A stretch of 54,137 nt of DNA from contig QZJY01000059.1 of the NCBI GenBank assembly GCA_003597995.1, positions 1-54,137 on the forward strand, written 5' to 3'. The position numbers and the translations under genes are program-made. The DNA comes from Dehalococcoidia bacterium. Its GTDB lineage: Bacteria > Chloroflexota > Dehalococcoidia > Dehalococcoidales > UBA1222. Positions 8,447 through 15,528 of this stretch are shown piece by piece; the stretch's first letter is position 1, and each line of letters starts with the position of its first letter. The notes beneath the pieces were generated by a model. The model saw nothing but the letters and a program-made list of their open reading frames with translations. It ran no database searches and had not been told where the DNA came from.

Positions 8447-9388
8447 TCATTCCCCTACTGCCGGCAGACCTGAAAGTTGTCGGTTGTCCCACGGCCTTTG
8501 CGGTCGCTTCACCTGCCGCAGGTAAACATAAGCAAATATGATAAACCATATCGGGAAAAAGATATATATTGTCCAGGAATGGGCTGTCTGCAGGGCATTC
8601 CATCCAAAATAATAGCCAACCAACAGCAGAAACACCATCCTGAAGAAACTCTGAAACCAGGTGCCGACCAAACCAGAAAGAAAAATCCAGACGGCCTTCC
8701 GCGGTGGCAGGGGCATGTCCAGCATCATCAGAGTGAACAAGGCCAGGAAAACTCCCATGGTAGCCGGCCCGGCACAGGCAGCGGTAATGGCTACCGATAT
8801 AGTTCCGCCGCCGCTAGTAACAAAGTTTACCCATTGCCCTTGGTTTTGAAACGAGTACCCCAGCGCGGTCAGCAGACCTATCACGGGTGTAATAGCCGCG
8901 CGGGAATAGGCTTCTTCAAAAAACCGCTCGATAACCAACGGGGCGGAAACAGCTAGTCCGTAGATGACAAGGCAGATGGCAGGGAATCGGCTTCCCTTAC
9001 CGAAAATGATGGTGAAAAGGCCCAGCGATGCCAGCAGAACCTGGAACACCAGGAAATCGCGTGAAAATGGTACCAGAATTGCCGTTGCCAGCATAACCAG
9101 ACCCAGCAAGGCATATGCCGGGTTTGTTCCGAGGTTCATCTGTGCCCAGACCACTTTCCTTTTCAGCCACAGGAATAGCAGGCATAAGGCCAGTATTCCC
9201 CATGGTGAGGCATGGAACTGTCCGAATATCCAGTCGGGAGAGAGCATCACAGGCAGGCTGCGCCAGAATTCGCGGAAGAAGATGGCAGAGAGCAATAGAG
9301 CCAGAGCCAAAAACCCTAGCAGTTTGGTGGTTGCACGATTGCTGAGCCATGCTCGTGAATTTTTTATAATGGTTGCCATCATTTTCAT
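8447..9388 (-). CDS. Exosortase/archaeosortase family transpeptidase
   Basis: A 313-aa multi-pass inner-membrane protein. It carries the three conserved exosortase residues in the right order: Cys205 in AACAGPATMG, Arg250 in SFFRMVF and His270 in QTAHSWTIYI. Members cut a C-terminal sorting signal and are thought to pass the protein to a membrane or cell-wall anchor. Several hydrophobic helices precede the catalytic core, as in the family. Its start overlaps the end of the CPBP protease by four bases. The 920-aa protein at the head of the operon, with its PEF-type tail, is the obvious substrate. The subtype cannot be named by eye. Archaeosortase C-like specificity is a guess based on the PEF tail. 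Confidence 0.88.
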   Translation of the reverse strand: MKMMATIIKNSRAWLSNRATTKLLGFLALALLLSAIFFREFWRSLPVMLSPDWIFGQFHASPWGILALCLLFLWLKRKVVWAQMNLGTNPAYALLGLVMLATAILVPFSRDFLVFQVLLASLGLFTIIFGKGSRFPAICLVIYGLAVSAPLVIERFFEEAYSRAAITPVIGLLTALGYSFQNQGQWVNFVTSGGGTISVAITAACAGPATMGVFLALFTLMMLDMPLPPRKAVWIFLSGLVGTWFQSFFRMVFLLLVGYYFGWNALQTAHSWTIYIFFPIWFIIFAYVYLRQVKRPQRPWDNRQLSGLPAVGE

Positions 9389-10221
9389 TTCCCAAATAGA
9401 TATGGCATAACTGCGACCAGCAGCACATTGCCGACGGCATGGGCCATAATCGGTGCTAGCAGACTTTTTGTTTTCAAATACAGGCCACCCAGAAAGAGCG
9501 CGGCAATGAATACAAAACCCAGTTCAGCAATTGAGCGCCATGTCAGATGCATCACGGTAAAAAGGAATGAGGCGCCGAACAGCCCCCAGCGCCATCCAAA
9601 GGCCTTGACAAGGTCTTGCTGAATCAGGCCGCGGAATAAAAGCTCCTCGCCCAAACCTACAAACAGGAGCATATACGCAAAATCCCGCAGGAAATACTGT
9701 AACTCAAATGTGGGGAAGGCTGCAGCCGGTCGGAGCACGAAATATTCGGCTACCCCCAGCGGAATACCAATAAATGTGCCTATCAGTATGTATTTCAGCA
9801 CTTTTTGCTTGCTGATATTGAAAATTTGCTTCAGGTTCAGCTTGTGGCTGTAAACGTACCACAGGCAAAGCACCAGGATGCAGGAATAAACCGCCGGGAG
9901 GAGATACTGTTGATTGATGAAGAACCACGGCAGGGAAGATGTGAACAGGATATACAGCGGGATGAGGGCCAGCGACTCAGCGCAGCTGGCTATATTCTCG
10001 TCAAAACGTAGAGCGGAGAGCACGAAATAGATGACCATCGCCAGAACAAGCGCAATAACGATGCCATAGGCTACGTTCTGATAGGTGAATACGTATTCGC
10101 AGACAGCTATGGTAACTGCAATAGCCACAATGAACCAGGCCTGCCAGCGTCTGCTCCTCGCCGAGCCATCGGGGTGCGCCCGGATGGTCCCCTGTGTAAC
10201 TTCTGATGCGATTCTGTCCAT
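9385..10221 (-). CDS. CPBP family intramembrane metalloprotease
   Basis: A 278-aa protein with about eight hydrophobic helices. It carries the CPBP (CAAX protease and bacteriocin-processing) motifs: Glu192-Glu193 in GLGEELLFRG with Arg197, His225 in FTVMHLTW and His261/Asn265 in MAHAVGNVLL. The active site faces the membrane. Some exosortases are fused to or neighbour a CPBP protease, so a shared role in maturing the sorted protein is plausible. It is the third gene of the operon, four bases after the small membrane protein and overlapping the exosortase start. Residues 1-25 are polar and cytoplasmic. Family assignment is firm, but the substrate is unknown. Confidence 0.88.
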   Translation of the reverse strand: MDRIASEVTQGTIRAHPDGSARSRRWQAWFIVAIAVTIAVCEYVFTYQNVAYGIVIALVLAMVIYFVLSALRFDENIASCAESLALIPLYILFTSSLPWFFINQQYLLPAVYSCILVLCLWYVYSHKLNLKQIFNISKQKVLKYILIGTFIGIPLGVAEYFVLRPAAAFPTFELQYFLRDFAYMLLFVGLGEELLFRGLIQQDLVKAFGWRWGLFGASFLFTVMHLTWRSIAELGFVFIAALFLGGLYLKTKSLLAPIMAHAVGNVLLVAVMPYLFGK

Positions 10222-10224
10222 GAT

Positions 10225-10602
10225 TTACCTTAGATAATAGGTGCCCTGTTCGAATGGCGCGCCCTCGCCATCCTTGCTAATCTTGACCTGCATCTCTCCA
10301 TTCGTCAGGTCGCTTGCAGGGATCTGGTGAATATAGGTAAAAAGCCCCCCGGAAACTATCTGGCAGCTCTCTTGATAAGGCTTGCCATCCACGTTGATAT
10401 AGATATTGTATCTGGCATCCTCGCTGGCGTGGTTGGTGATATCAAATTGCAGAATCCACCCATTTGCCGTTTCAATCAGGCTCTCACGGGATATCTCGGA
10501 GTATTTCGGCGCACTTCCCATCAGTGGCCAGATGAAAACGCGTGCCAGGAGCACTCCCAGTACCACCAGTGAAATAGCGAGGAAAATTCTAAACTTCAAC
10601 AA
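10225..10602 (-). CDS. Small membrane-anchored protein of exosortase operon
   Basis: Unrecognised 125-aa protein. One N-terminal hydrophobic helix (about residues 4-27, IFLAISLVVLGVLLA) is followed by a short link and about 80 residues outside. These look like one beta-sandwich domain (GWILQFDITNHASEDARYNIYINVDG...), similar in style to the domain in the gene at 7736-8443. It overlaps the 3' end of the 920-aa protein gene by 14 bases and ends four bases before the protease start. The tight packing points to a dedicated accessory factor for the sorting system. Chaperone or anchor receptor are possibilities only. Confidence 0.68.
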   Translation of the reverse strand: MLKFRIFLAISLVVLGVLLARVFIWPLMGSAPKYSEISRESLIETANGWILQFDITNHASEDARYNIYINVDGKPYQESCQIVSGGLFTYIHQIPASDLTNGEMQVKISKDGEGAPFEQGTYYLR

Positions 10603-13351
10603 GAGCCAGCCTCTTCTTTTTCATCCAGTAGTAAATGGCAGAGCAAAGCCCGGCCACAGCGATAGCAGCAAATATAGTGGAGAATTCGGGTATGGCGTCC
10701 GCCTGGACGGTGAAACTGTGGTCGGCCAGGGCATTTGCCCAATTCGCATCGTAGGTATCCGGAGCTATGTTGCCTATATAGCTCACCACCGCATGCCATG
10801 TGCCCGCATCGGACGTGCCCATGTAAGTAGTAAAGAGAATTTGGGCGTCGAGATTGGAGCCATCAACCCCATCCACTACTAGTTTTTTATGGGCATCGTC
10901 AAAGCCACCACCGCCCCCATCGGCATCGTAGAACGTAACATGATATAGCGCACCCGAGGTAAGGTTGACCGAACGCATATAACCTGTGGTTTCCGGGCTG
11001 CCGAAAATATCATCCGGCACAGTCCGTTCAGCGTCGTTATAGGACAACCAGTTTAGCTGCCCTACCGCAAAATCGCTGAATGCCGTCAGTCCTGTCGTCT
11101 GAATTGTCGTAGATGTCCGCGTGCCCACGGTCGGATATGTCCAGCCGCCGGTATATTTTCCCACGATAAAGAGGCCGGTGCTGGCTCCGCCGTCTACTTC
11201 ACCGGAAACAAAGGTAAACGTCGCAGTGTAGTTATCAAATGCAAGGCTGCCGTCTTGCGTCATAGTCCAATATGCATTAACGCTCGCGCTCGAATCAATG
11301 GCGGAGGTAGCGATATTGCCATGTTCTCCGTTGGCCGAGTTGACGGTCAGGTTTCCCGCGACGCTGACGTTGCCGAAGGCTACGGTCACTGGGTTATAGT
11401 AACTGGCTGTGCCCACCTCAAAGGTTCTGGACGTAGCACCCGTCGCCACGTTCTTCTGCAGGTTGCCGTTGACATAGCTGCTGCTGCCGCCGGAAACGCT
11501 GCCGGTTGAAGCGATTGAAAGGGTATTGGCCCCGGTGGTGACTATGCCGCTGGTCAGGGTCAGTGTGTAGTTTATGGTTTTGGAGCCGCCCAGGGTGATG
11601 CCGGAAGCGTTGTTGATGATGACGCCGCCTGTGCCGGTGAACGTTGACGGGAACTCTGAGTTGGTAGTTTGAGCGGCACTTCCCTTGTATTGCAATGTAG
11701 CTGCTGCGCCGTAGGAGAGCGTGCCGGTTACGGTAGTTGTGGCCGTACTTTCTATTGAAAGAATGCCGTTGACGGTAGTTGTGCCGGCTGGAAATGTTTT
11801 TGCGTTAGAGCCGGAGAGAGTAAGGTTGCTATAAGTTGTTGCTATCACTGTCTGAGTGCCGGCGCCACTGTAATTGACTGTATTACCGGCCACGGTTGCG
11901 GTCAGAGTTGTGATTGTAGGTACGGTGGGAGTAGTGCTGATGTTAAGCGTGCTCGTGGAGGTGGCATTATTAAAACTGGTAATTGTACTCGAACCGGAGT
12001 GGTTAACTATACCACCGGCATTGTTGGTGATGCCGGTAATTGCTCCCGAATCAGTGATGTTGATTGTGCCTGTGTTGGTAAAATTGGCAAGAGCGGTGGT
12101 AGTTGTGCCCGCGGCAGAGCGGTTAATGATGCCCGCATTAGTAAGGGTGGTAATTGCACAAGAACCAGCGCCAGCGCCGCTGAGGTTAAGTATACCAGTT
12201 CCACTGTTTGTTAATGTACCTGCTCCGGTCAGAGCTGTGCTAACTGACAGGGTGCCGTTGTTGGTATAAGTGCCTGTTACTGCGACATTAGCAATTGAAG
12301 TAGTAGTAGACCCGCTTATTACCTTGGTCGCGCCGGAAAATGTATGGGTACCTGCGTTGGCAGTGAAGGTAGTGGCGTTATTCGTAAGGTTGCCGGCCAG
12401 GTCTATGCTTGCTATTCCGGTTTCGTTCCAGACCCCTCCGGAATTGAGTGTAACGTCTCCGGTAAAAGTTTTGGTCCCTTTATTGGCAAGCGTCAGTGTA
12501 CCGGTAACTGATGTGGTTCCTGTAACGCTGAGGGTATAACCCTTACCCGCACCGGTGGCGAAAGTAGTTCCACTTCCAACATCAAGATTGCCGCTGACAG
12601 TCAATGCCGCTTTAGTCGTCGCGGTTGCCGTCCCGCTCAGTGTAAAGTTGCCACCTATGGATGTGATAGCGTTTCCCATAGTCTTGGCACCGCTGCCGAA
12701 GAGAGTAAGGCTGTTGGGATAAGCCGCATTTAAAAGAGTTTGTGCGGTGCCACTATAGTTAATGTCACCGGCTGTAAGAGTGACTGAGCCGCCCTTAATG
12801 GCAAGGCTGCCAGAGATAAAGAGTGTTCCTGCACTTTTATTTACTGTGACACTACGGAATGTGTTGGCACCGGCGACCGTCTGGTCGCCGGTGCCGTTGA
12901 AAGTGATAATCCCTCTGTTGGTGGTAGTCCACGTGCCGCTAAAGCTCCAGTTGCCGCCGACGTTGATGGCGGAGCCCTTGCCTGAGGGGGTGATTGTTCC
13001 GGCACCGCTGACATCGCCACTAACGGTCAGTGCGATGTTGTTGGTTATTGTAAGGGTACCGGTTACAGTTATACTGGCGCAAGCTGAGGCCACGTTGACT
13101 GTGATAGGGGAGCCCACTGCAATTGTGACTATATCACCGGCAACGGGGATTTGCGCAGGACTCCAGCTTGTGGTTGCATTCCAGTTGCCTCCTGCTCCGG
13201 TGCTGGTTATGGTCGCTCCGCGGACCGGCGCCGGCATAAGCACCAGCCCTGCCAGGCCAATGCTCAGCGCCAATAAAAACGAGAGCGCCAGCCTTGCCGC
13301 CAGTGAAACCGGCAAGACAAAACAATTTATCTTTAGCCGCATACGCGCCAT
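10589..13351 (-). CDS. Large secreted beta-rich surface protein with PEF-type C-terminal sorting signal
   Basis: A 920-aa protein with an N-terminal signal peptide (hydrophobic core at residues ~20-38, ending APVRGA). A GGNWNATTSWSPAQIP segment, common at the start of bacterial adhesin-like repeats, follows. The next ~550 residues are rich in Thr, Ser, Gly, Asn and Val, with loosely repeated strands (VTVNKSAGTLFISGSL, GTLTLANKGTKTF and similar). This is typical of a beta-solenoid or filamentous surface protein. From ~residue 690 there are less repetitive domains. The tail is IPEFSTIFAAIAVAGL, more hydrophobic residues, then WMKKKR. This PEF motif, membrane helix and basic cluster is the layout of exosortase/archaeosortase sorting signals. 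It is the first gene of the operon and the probable substrate of the exosortase. A second ATG at 13342 is an alternative start. Confidence 0.85.
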   Translation of the reverse strand: MARMRLKINCFVLPVSLAARLALSFLLALSIGLAGLVLMPAPVRGATITSTGAGGNWNATTSWSPAQIPVAGDIVTIAVGSPITVNVASACASITVTGTLTITNNIALTVSGDVSGAGTITPSGKGSAINVGGNWSFSGTWTTTNRGIITFNGTGDQTVAGANTFRSVTVNKSAGTLFISGSLAIKGGSVTLTAGDINYSGTAQTLLNAAYPNSLTLFGSGAKTMGNAITSIGGNFTLSGTATATTKAALTVSGNLDVGSGTTFATGAGKGYTLSVTGTTSVTGTLTLANKGTKTFTGDVTLNSGGVWNETGIASIDLAGNLTNNATTFTANAGTHTFSGATKVISGSTTTSIANVAVTGTYTNNGTLSVSTALTGAGTLTNSGTGILNLSGAGAGSCAITTLTNAGIINRSAAGTTTTALANFTNTGTINITDSGAITGITNNAGGIVNHSGSSTITSFNNATSTSTLNISTTPTVPTITTLTATVAGNTVNYSGAGTQTVIATTYSNLTLSGSNAKTFPAGTTTVNGILSIESTATTTVTGTLSYGAAATLQYKGSAAQTTNSEFPSTFTGTGGVIINNASGITLGGSKTINYTLTLTSGIVTTGANTLSIASTGSVSGGSSSYVNGNLQKNVATGATSRTFEVGTASYYNPVTVAFGNVSVAGNLTVNSANGEHGNIATSAIDSSASVNAYWTMTQDGSLAFDNYTATFTFVSGEVDGGASTGLFIVGKYTGGWTYPTVGTRTSTTIQTTGLTAFSDFAVGQLNWLSYNDAERTVPDDIFGSPETTGYMRSVNLTSGALYHVTFYDADGGGGGFDDAHKKLVVDGVDGSNLDAQILFTTYMGTSDAGTWHAVVSYIGNIAPDTYDANWANALADHSFTVQADAIPEFSTIFAAIAVAGLCSAIYYWMKKKRLALVEV
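10688..10690 (-). other. Start of PEF sorting motif (Pro888 codon)
   Basis: Marks the Pro of the Pro-Glu-Phe motif, 33 residues from the protein's end. A ~17-residue hydrophobic run and a Lys/Arg cluster follow it. The cleavage point is not known and may lie next to this motif. Confidence 0.6.
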
Positions 13352-13398
13352 ACTTTATTTTTCATCCCCCACCTCATTCTACAATCAAGAGGTGTTCA

Positions 13399-13414
13399 GT
13401 GTGATTGCTCACAC
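13399..13414. promoter_or_regulatory. Possible operator palindrome upstream of the sorting operon
   Basis: GTGTGA-TTGC-TCACAC, a perfect 6+6 inverted repeat about 50 bp before the ATG of the surface protein gene. A -10-like TAGAAT lies between it and the gene on the minus strand. The pattern fits a dimeric repressor or activator site. No regulator is encoded nearby. Confidence 0.4.
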
Positions 13415-13762
13415 AAGAAATAATTCTAAAATTTTATAAACGCTTCAGTATAGCACCTACTGAACCAGCCTGGTTTCCAAAACACTACCTTTGCCGCCAG
13501 CGTGGCAGATAAAATTGTTAGTATTGCTTTGGAGATTTACAATCATTTCAATTCGAAGCATTTTAGTGGTTTGCCAGGGCGTTGTAAGTGACCACCATCA
13601 CTATTTATCAGGTTTCTCGTCATGCAGCTCGTGCAAATGCGCAAAACATCCCTCCCGGGTGTAATACTTACCTATTCTATTGTTTTCTATATTATCGTGA
13701 AATCATTTACCATATATAACTATAAAGGGACACAGAAATGCATAAGGTGTCTAAATATACCG

Positions 13763-13795
13763 AATGAGCCAAAGCGGCTATGGCTTTGGCTCATT
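13763..13795. repeat. Perfect 13-bp inverted repeat
   Basis: AATGAGCCAAAGC, 7-nt loop, GCTTTGGCTCATT. There is no T-run on either side, so a classic terminator is unlikely. It could be a transcript-end hairpin, a protein site or the tip of a small mobile element. Confidence 0.6.
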
Positions 13796-13810
13796 GTTGC
13801 ATTGACTCCA

Positions 13811-13850
13811 ATATTTTTAGTACACATTAGATATTTTTAGTATATATTAA
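13811..13850 (+). repeat. 20-bp tandem direct repeat
   Basis: Two adjoining 20-bp units, both starting ATATTTTTAGTA and differing at three positions. They lie 15 bp after the perfect hairpin. Very AT-rich, so they may be a bent-DNA or protein-binding stretch. Confidence 0.5.
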
Positions 13851-13978
13851 GTACATAACGTTAGTCAAATAAATAAGAACAGATGACCTACTTCAAGCAC
13901 GGCATGTCTCCAGATTACAATAACCCTCAGAAACAAACGGAGATCGCGCTTCACTAATCGAATAAACAAAACACCACC

Positions 13979-14007
13979 TTGACAAACAGCGGCTGGGCAA
14001 ATAGAAT
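13979..14007 (+). promoter_or_regulatory. Promoter of the pantothenate operon
   Basis: A perfect -35 TTGACA (13979-13984), 17-bp spacer and -10 TAGAAT (14002-14007). This is one of the best promoters in the window. Predicted start is near 14014, giving about 130 nt of leader before the first gene. Confidence 0.75.
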
Positions 14008-14013
14008 TAATCT

Positions 14014-14145
14014 GCAGGCGACCGTGGAGACACGGCGTCGAGCTTTTTAGGTAATCGGACAATTTAGTCGCTTGGATCGCAAGACCGAGACGGCAGGTAA
14101 TGGAGCTATTCGACCTCCGCCGCTTTCTCGGTGGAGGTTTTTGTT
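14014..14145 (+). ncRNA. Structured leader of the pan operon, candidate pan-type regulatory RNA
   Basis: From the predicted transcription start the leader holds a hairpin CCGTG-GAGA-CACGG (14022-14035). It also has two copies of AGGTAAT (14049-14055 and 14095-14101) and a possible long-range pair between TCGAGCT (14038-14044) and AGCTATTCGA (14104-14113). It ends in a terminator-like hairpin. The long-range pair touches the 5' arm of that hairpin, so the two could exclude each other as in a riboswitch. A 'pan' RNA motif is known upstream of pantothenate genes in Chloroflexi, Firmicutes and Deltaproteobacteria. Whether this leader matches its consensus was not checked. Confidence 0.55.
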
Positions 14146-14148
14146 TTG
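14113..14148 (+). terminator. Terminator-like hairpin that includes the ribosome binding site
   Basis: Arms ACCTCCGCCG (14113-14122) and CGGTGGAGGT (14129-14138), one G-T pair, 6-nt loop, followed by TTTTTGTTTT. The 3' arm contains GGAGG (14133-14137), the Shine-Dalgarno site for the TTG start at 14146. Formation of the hairpin would stop transcription, hide the ribosome site, or both. Confidence 0.7.
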
Positions 14149-15039
14149 AACAGGGATTTGCCCCGTCTGGGTTTTATCGGCGCCGGAACGGTAGCCACTG
14201 CCTTGGCGTGTGCTCTGCACGGCAAGGGCTATCCTGTGATGGCAGTTGCCAGCCGCAGCTTTTCATCGGCGCAAAGGGTAGCGAAACTTATCCCTGATTG
14301 CCGGCCATGCCCGTATAAACAGCAGGTCATCGATTGCTCGGACATAATTTTTATCACCACTCCGGACGACGTTATCGCGCGGGTGGCTGGAGAGCTCAGG
14401 TGGCAGGCGGGCAAGAGCGCCGTGCATTGCAGCGGGGCGGATTCAAGCGGAATTCTAAGCAAAGCCAAATCCGATGGCGCACAGACCGGCGTTTTCCATC
14501 CTTTGCAAACGTTCGCGGGAGCGCAGCGCACAGCAGAAGCTCTGTATGGTATCACCTTTTCCCTTGAGGCCGAAGAGCCGTTGCTGACACAACTTAAGCA
14601 GATGGCGGAAGCACTCGGAGGGCGATGGTTCGTCCTTATACCTGATGCCAGGGTACTCTATCATGCTTCTGCTGTTATGGTAAGTAACTATCTGGTCACG
14701 CTGGTGAAACTGGCTACGGAGCTGTGGCCCGATTTTGGCGTAACGCGCGAAGAGGCAACCAGGGCGCTGCTTCCGCTTATTAAAGGCACAGTCAATAATA
14801 TAGAAACTCTCGGCTTGCCGGGCTGCCTCACTGGGCCTATTTCAAGGGGCGATACGGGGACGCTCAAAAAGCATTTACAAGCACTGAGCAAGAGACACAA
14901 CGTCATCACATCCGCCTATTGTGAGCTTGGATTACAGACCGTACCTGTAGCCCTGAAAAAGGGCAGGATAGACGCATCGAAGGCTCAGGAGATCGTCTCT
15001 ATTCTGTCTAACTCGGCAAGCGAAAGGAGCAAAACATGA
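14146..15039 (+). CDS. Rossmann-fold oxidoreductase with DUF2520 domain, possible ketopantoate reductase
   Basis: A 297-aa protein. The N-terminus is an NAD(P)-binding Rossmann fold ([17 protein letters not shown]), and the C-terminal half is the DUF2520 alpha-helical domain. Related genes often sit with panB, panC and panD. The window has no standard panE, and the pathway needs an enzyme to reduce ketopantoate to pantoate, so this is a candidate for that step. IlvC, also encoded here, can do this reaction in some bacteria. The frame is open to a GTG at 14131 inside the terminator stem. The TTG at 14146 is preferred because GGAGG stands eight bases before it. A TTG at 14158 is also possible. 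The gene overlaps panD by four bases (ATGA). Confidence 0.78.
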   Translation: MNRDLPRLGFIGAGTVATALACALHGKGYPVMAVASRSFSSAQRVAKLIPDCRPCPYKQQVIDCSDIIFITTPDDVIARVAGELRWQAGKSAVHCSGADSSGILSKAKSDGAQTGVFHPLQTFAGAQRTAEALYGITFSLEAEEPLLTQLKQMAEALGGRWFVLIPDARVLYHASAVMVSNYLVTLVKLATELWPDFGVTREEATRALLPLIKGTVNNIETLGLPGCLTGPISRGDTGTLKKHLQALSKRHNVITSAYCELGLQTVPVALKKGRIDASKAQEIVSILSNSASERSKT

Positions 15040-15413
15040 GAACCATGCTGAAGAGTAAGATTCACCGGGCGCGCGTGACGGGCGTGCATCTGGATTATGA
15101 GGGCAGTATAGCCATCGACCGCGAGTTGCTGGCCGAGGCCGACATACTGCCTCACGAGCAGGTGCATATCCTCAACCTCAATAACGGGCAGCGCTTTACC
15201 ACCTATGCCATCGAAGGGGAAAAAGGGCAGGTGGACCTCAGAGGAGCGGCGGCAAGACTGGCGCAGAAGGGCGATATCGTCATCATATTGACTTATTGCC
15301 AGATGCAGGATGAAGAAGCCCGCAGCTACGAGCCAAGAGTGGTCTATGCCGATGAGCAGAATCGTATCAAGGATAAAGTCCGGCAACTGTTTTCAATGGA
15401 GGTTGACGAGTAG
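15036..15413 (+). CDS. panD: Aspartate 1-decarboxylase
   Basis: Makes beta-alanine from L-aspartate for pantothenate synthesis. The 125-aa precursor is of normal size. Self-cleavage is expected between Gly23 and Ser24 in YEGSIAID, giving the pyruvoyl group on the new alpha chain. The [12 protein letters not shown] segment and the GDIVIILTY strand are as in the family. The start ATG overlaps the stop of the DUF2520 gene. An 115-bp gap holding two repeat elements separates it from panB, so panB may depend on read-through or its own signals. Confidence 0.95.
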   Translation: MRTMLKSKIHRARVTGVHLDYEGSIAIDRELLAEADILPHEQVHILNLNNGQRFTTYAIEGEKGQVDLRGAAARLAQKGDIVIILTYCQMQDEEARSYEPRVVYADEQNRIKDKVRQLFSMEVDE

Positions 15414-15415
15414 GT

Positions 15416-15440
15416 GTAGGGGCACGGCATGCCGTGCCCG
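15416..15440. repeat. Palindromic repeat, family R5
   Basis: GTAGGGGC-ACGGCATGCCGT-GCCC, a near-perfect palindrome right after panD. Similar units stand at 27392, 27812 and 27847. The same GTAGGGGC...GCCC pattern is common between genes in several phyla. Confidence 0.6.
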
Positions 15441-15450
15441 TTCGAAGTCC

Positions 15451-15495
15451 GTCTCCTCTCCCCTCAAGGGAGAGGAGACAAGGTGAGGGTGAGAG
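15451..15495 (-). repeat. Dispersed hairpin repeat, family R3
   Basis: A strong hairpin, GTCTCCTCTCCC facing GGGAGAGGAGAC, followed by AAGGTGAGGGTGAG. On the minus strand it matches 47785-47832. It could pause transcription between panD and panB. Confidence 0.6.
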
Positions 15496-15528
15496 TTGGG
15501 ATGTTGTAATTCGGATGGAGGAAATCCC

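Larger units (their letters stand above)
13352..14145. other. Long intergenic region between divergent sorting and pantothenate operons
   Basis: About 790 bp, AT-rich, with no convincing gene. It holds a palindrome upstream of the sorting operon (13399-13414), a perfect 13-bp hairpin (13763-13795), a 20-bp tandem repeat (13811-13850), and the promoter and structured leader of the pan operon (13979-14145). The stretch 13420-13760 shows nothing clear apart from short AT-rich runs. Confidence 0.6.

Noticed and set aside
12762-13439. 225-aa open frame on the plus strand, opposite the surface protein gene
   Set aside because: It is the antisense shadow of a Thr/Val/Gly-rich repetitive gene. The composition (Val, Pro, Leu repeats) follows from that, and it has no ribosome site or family.
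13622-13840. Possible 72-aa hydrophobic protein
   Set aside because: No ribosome site. It spans the perfect hairpin and its end falls in the tandem repeat. More likely non-coding.
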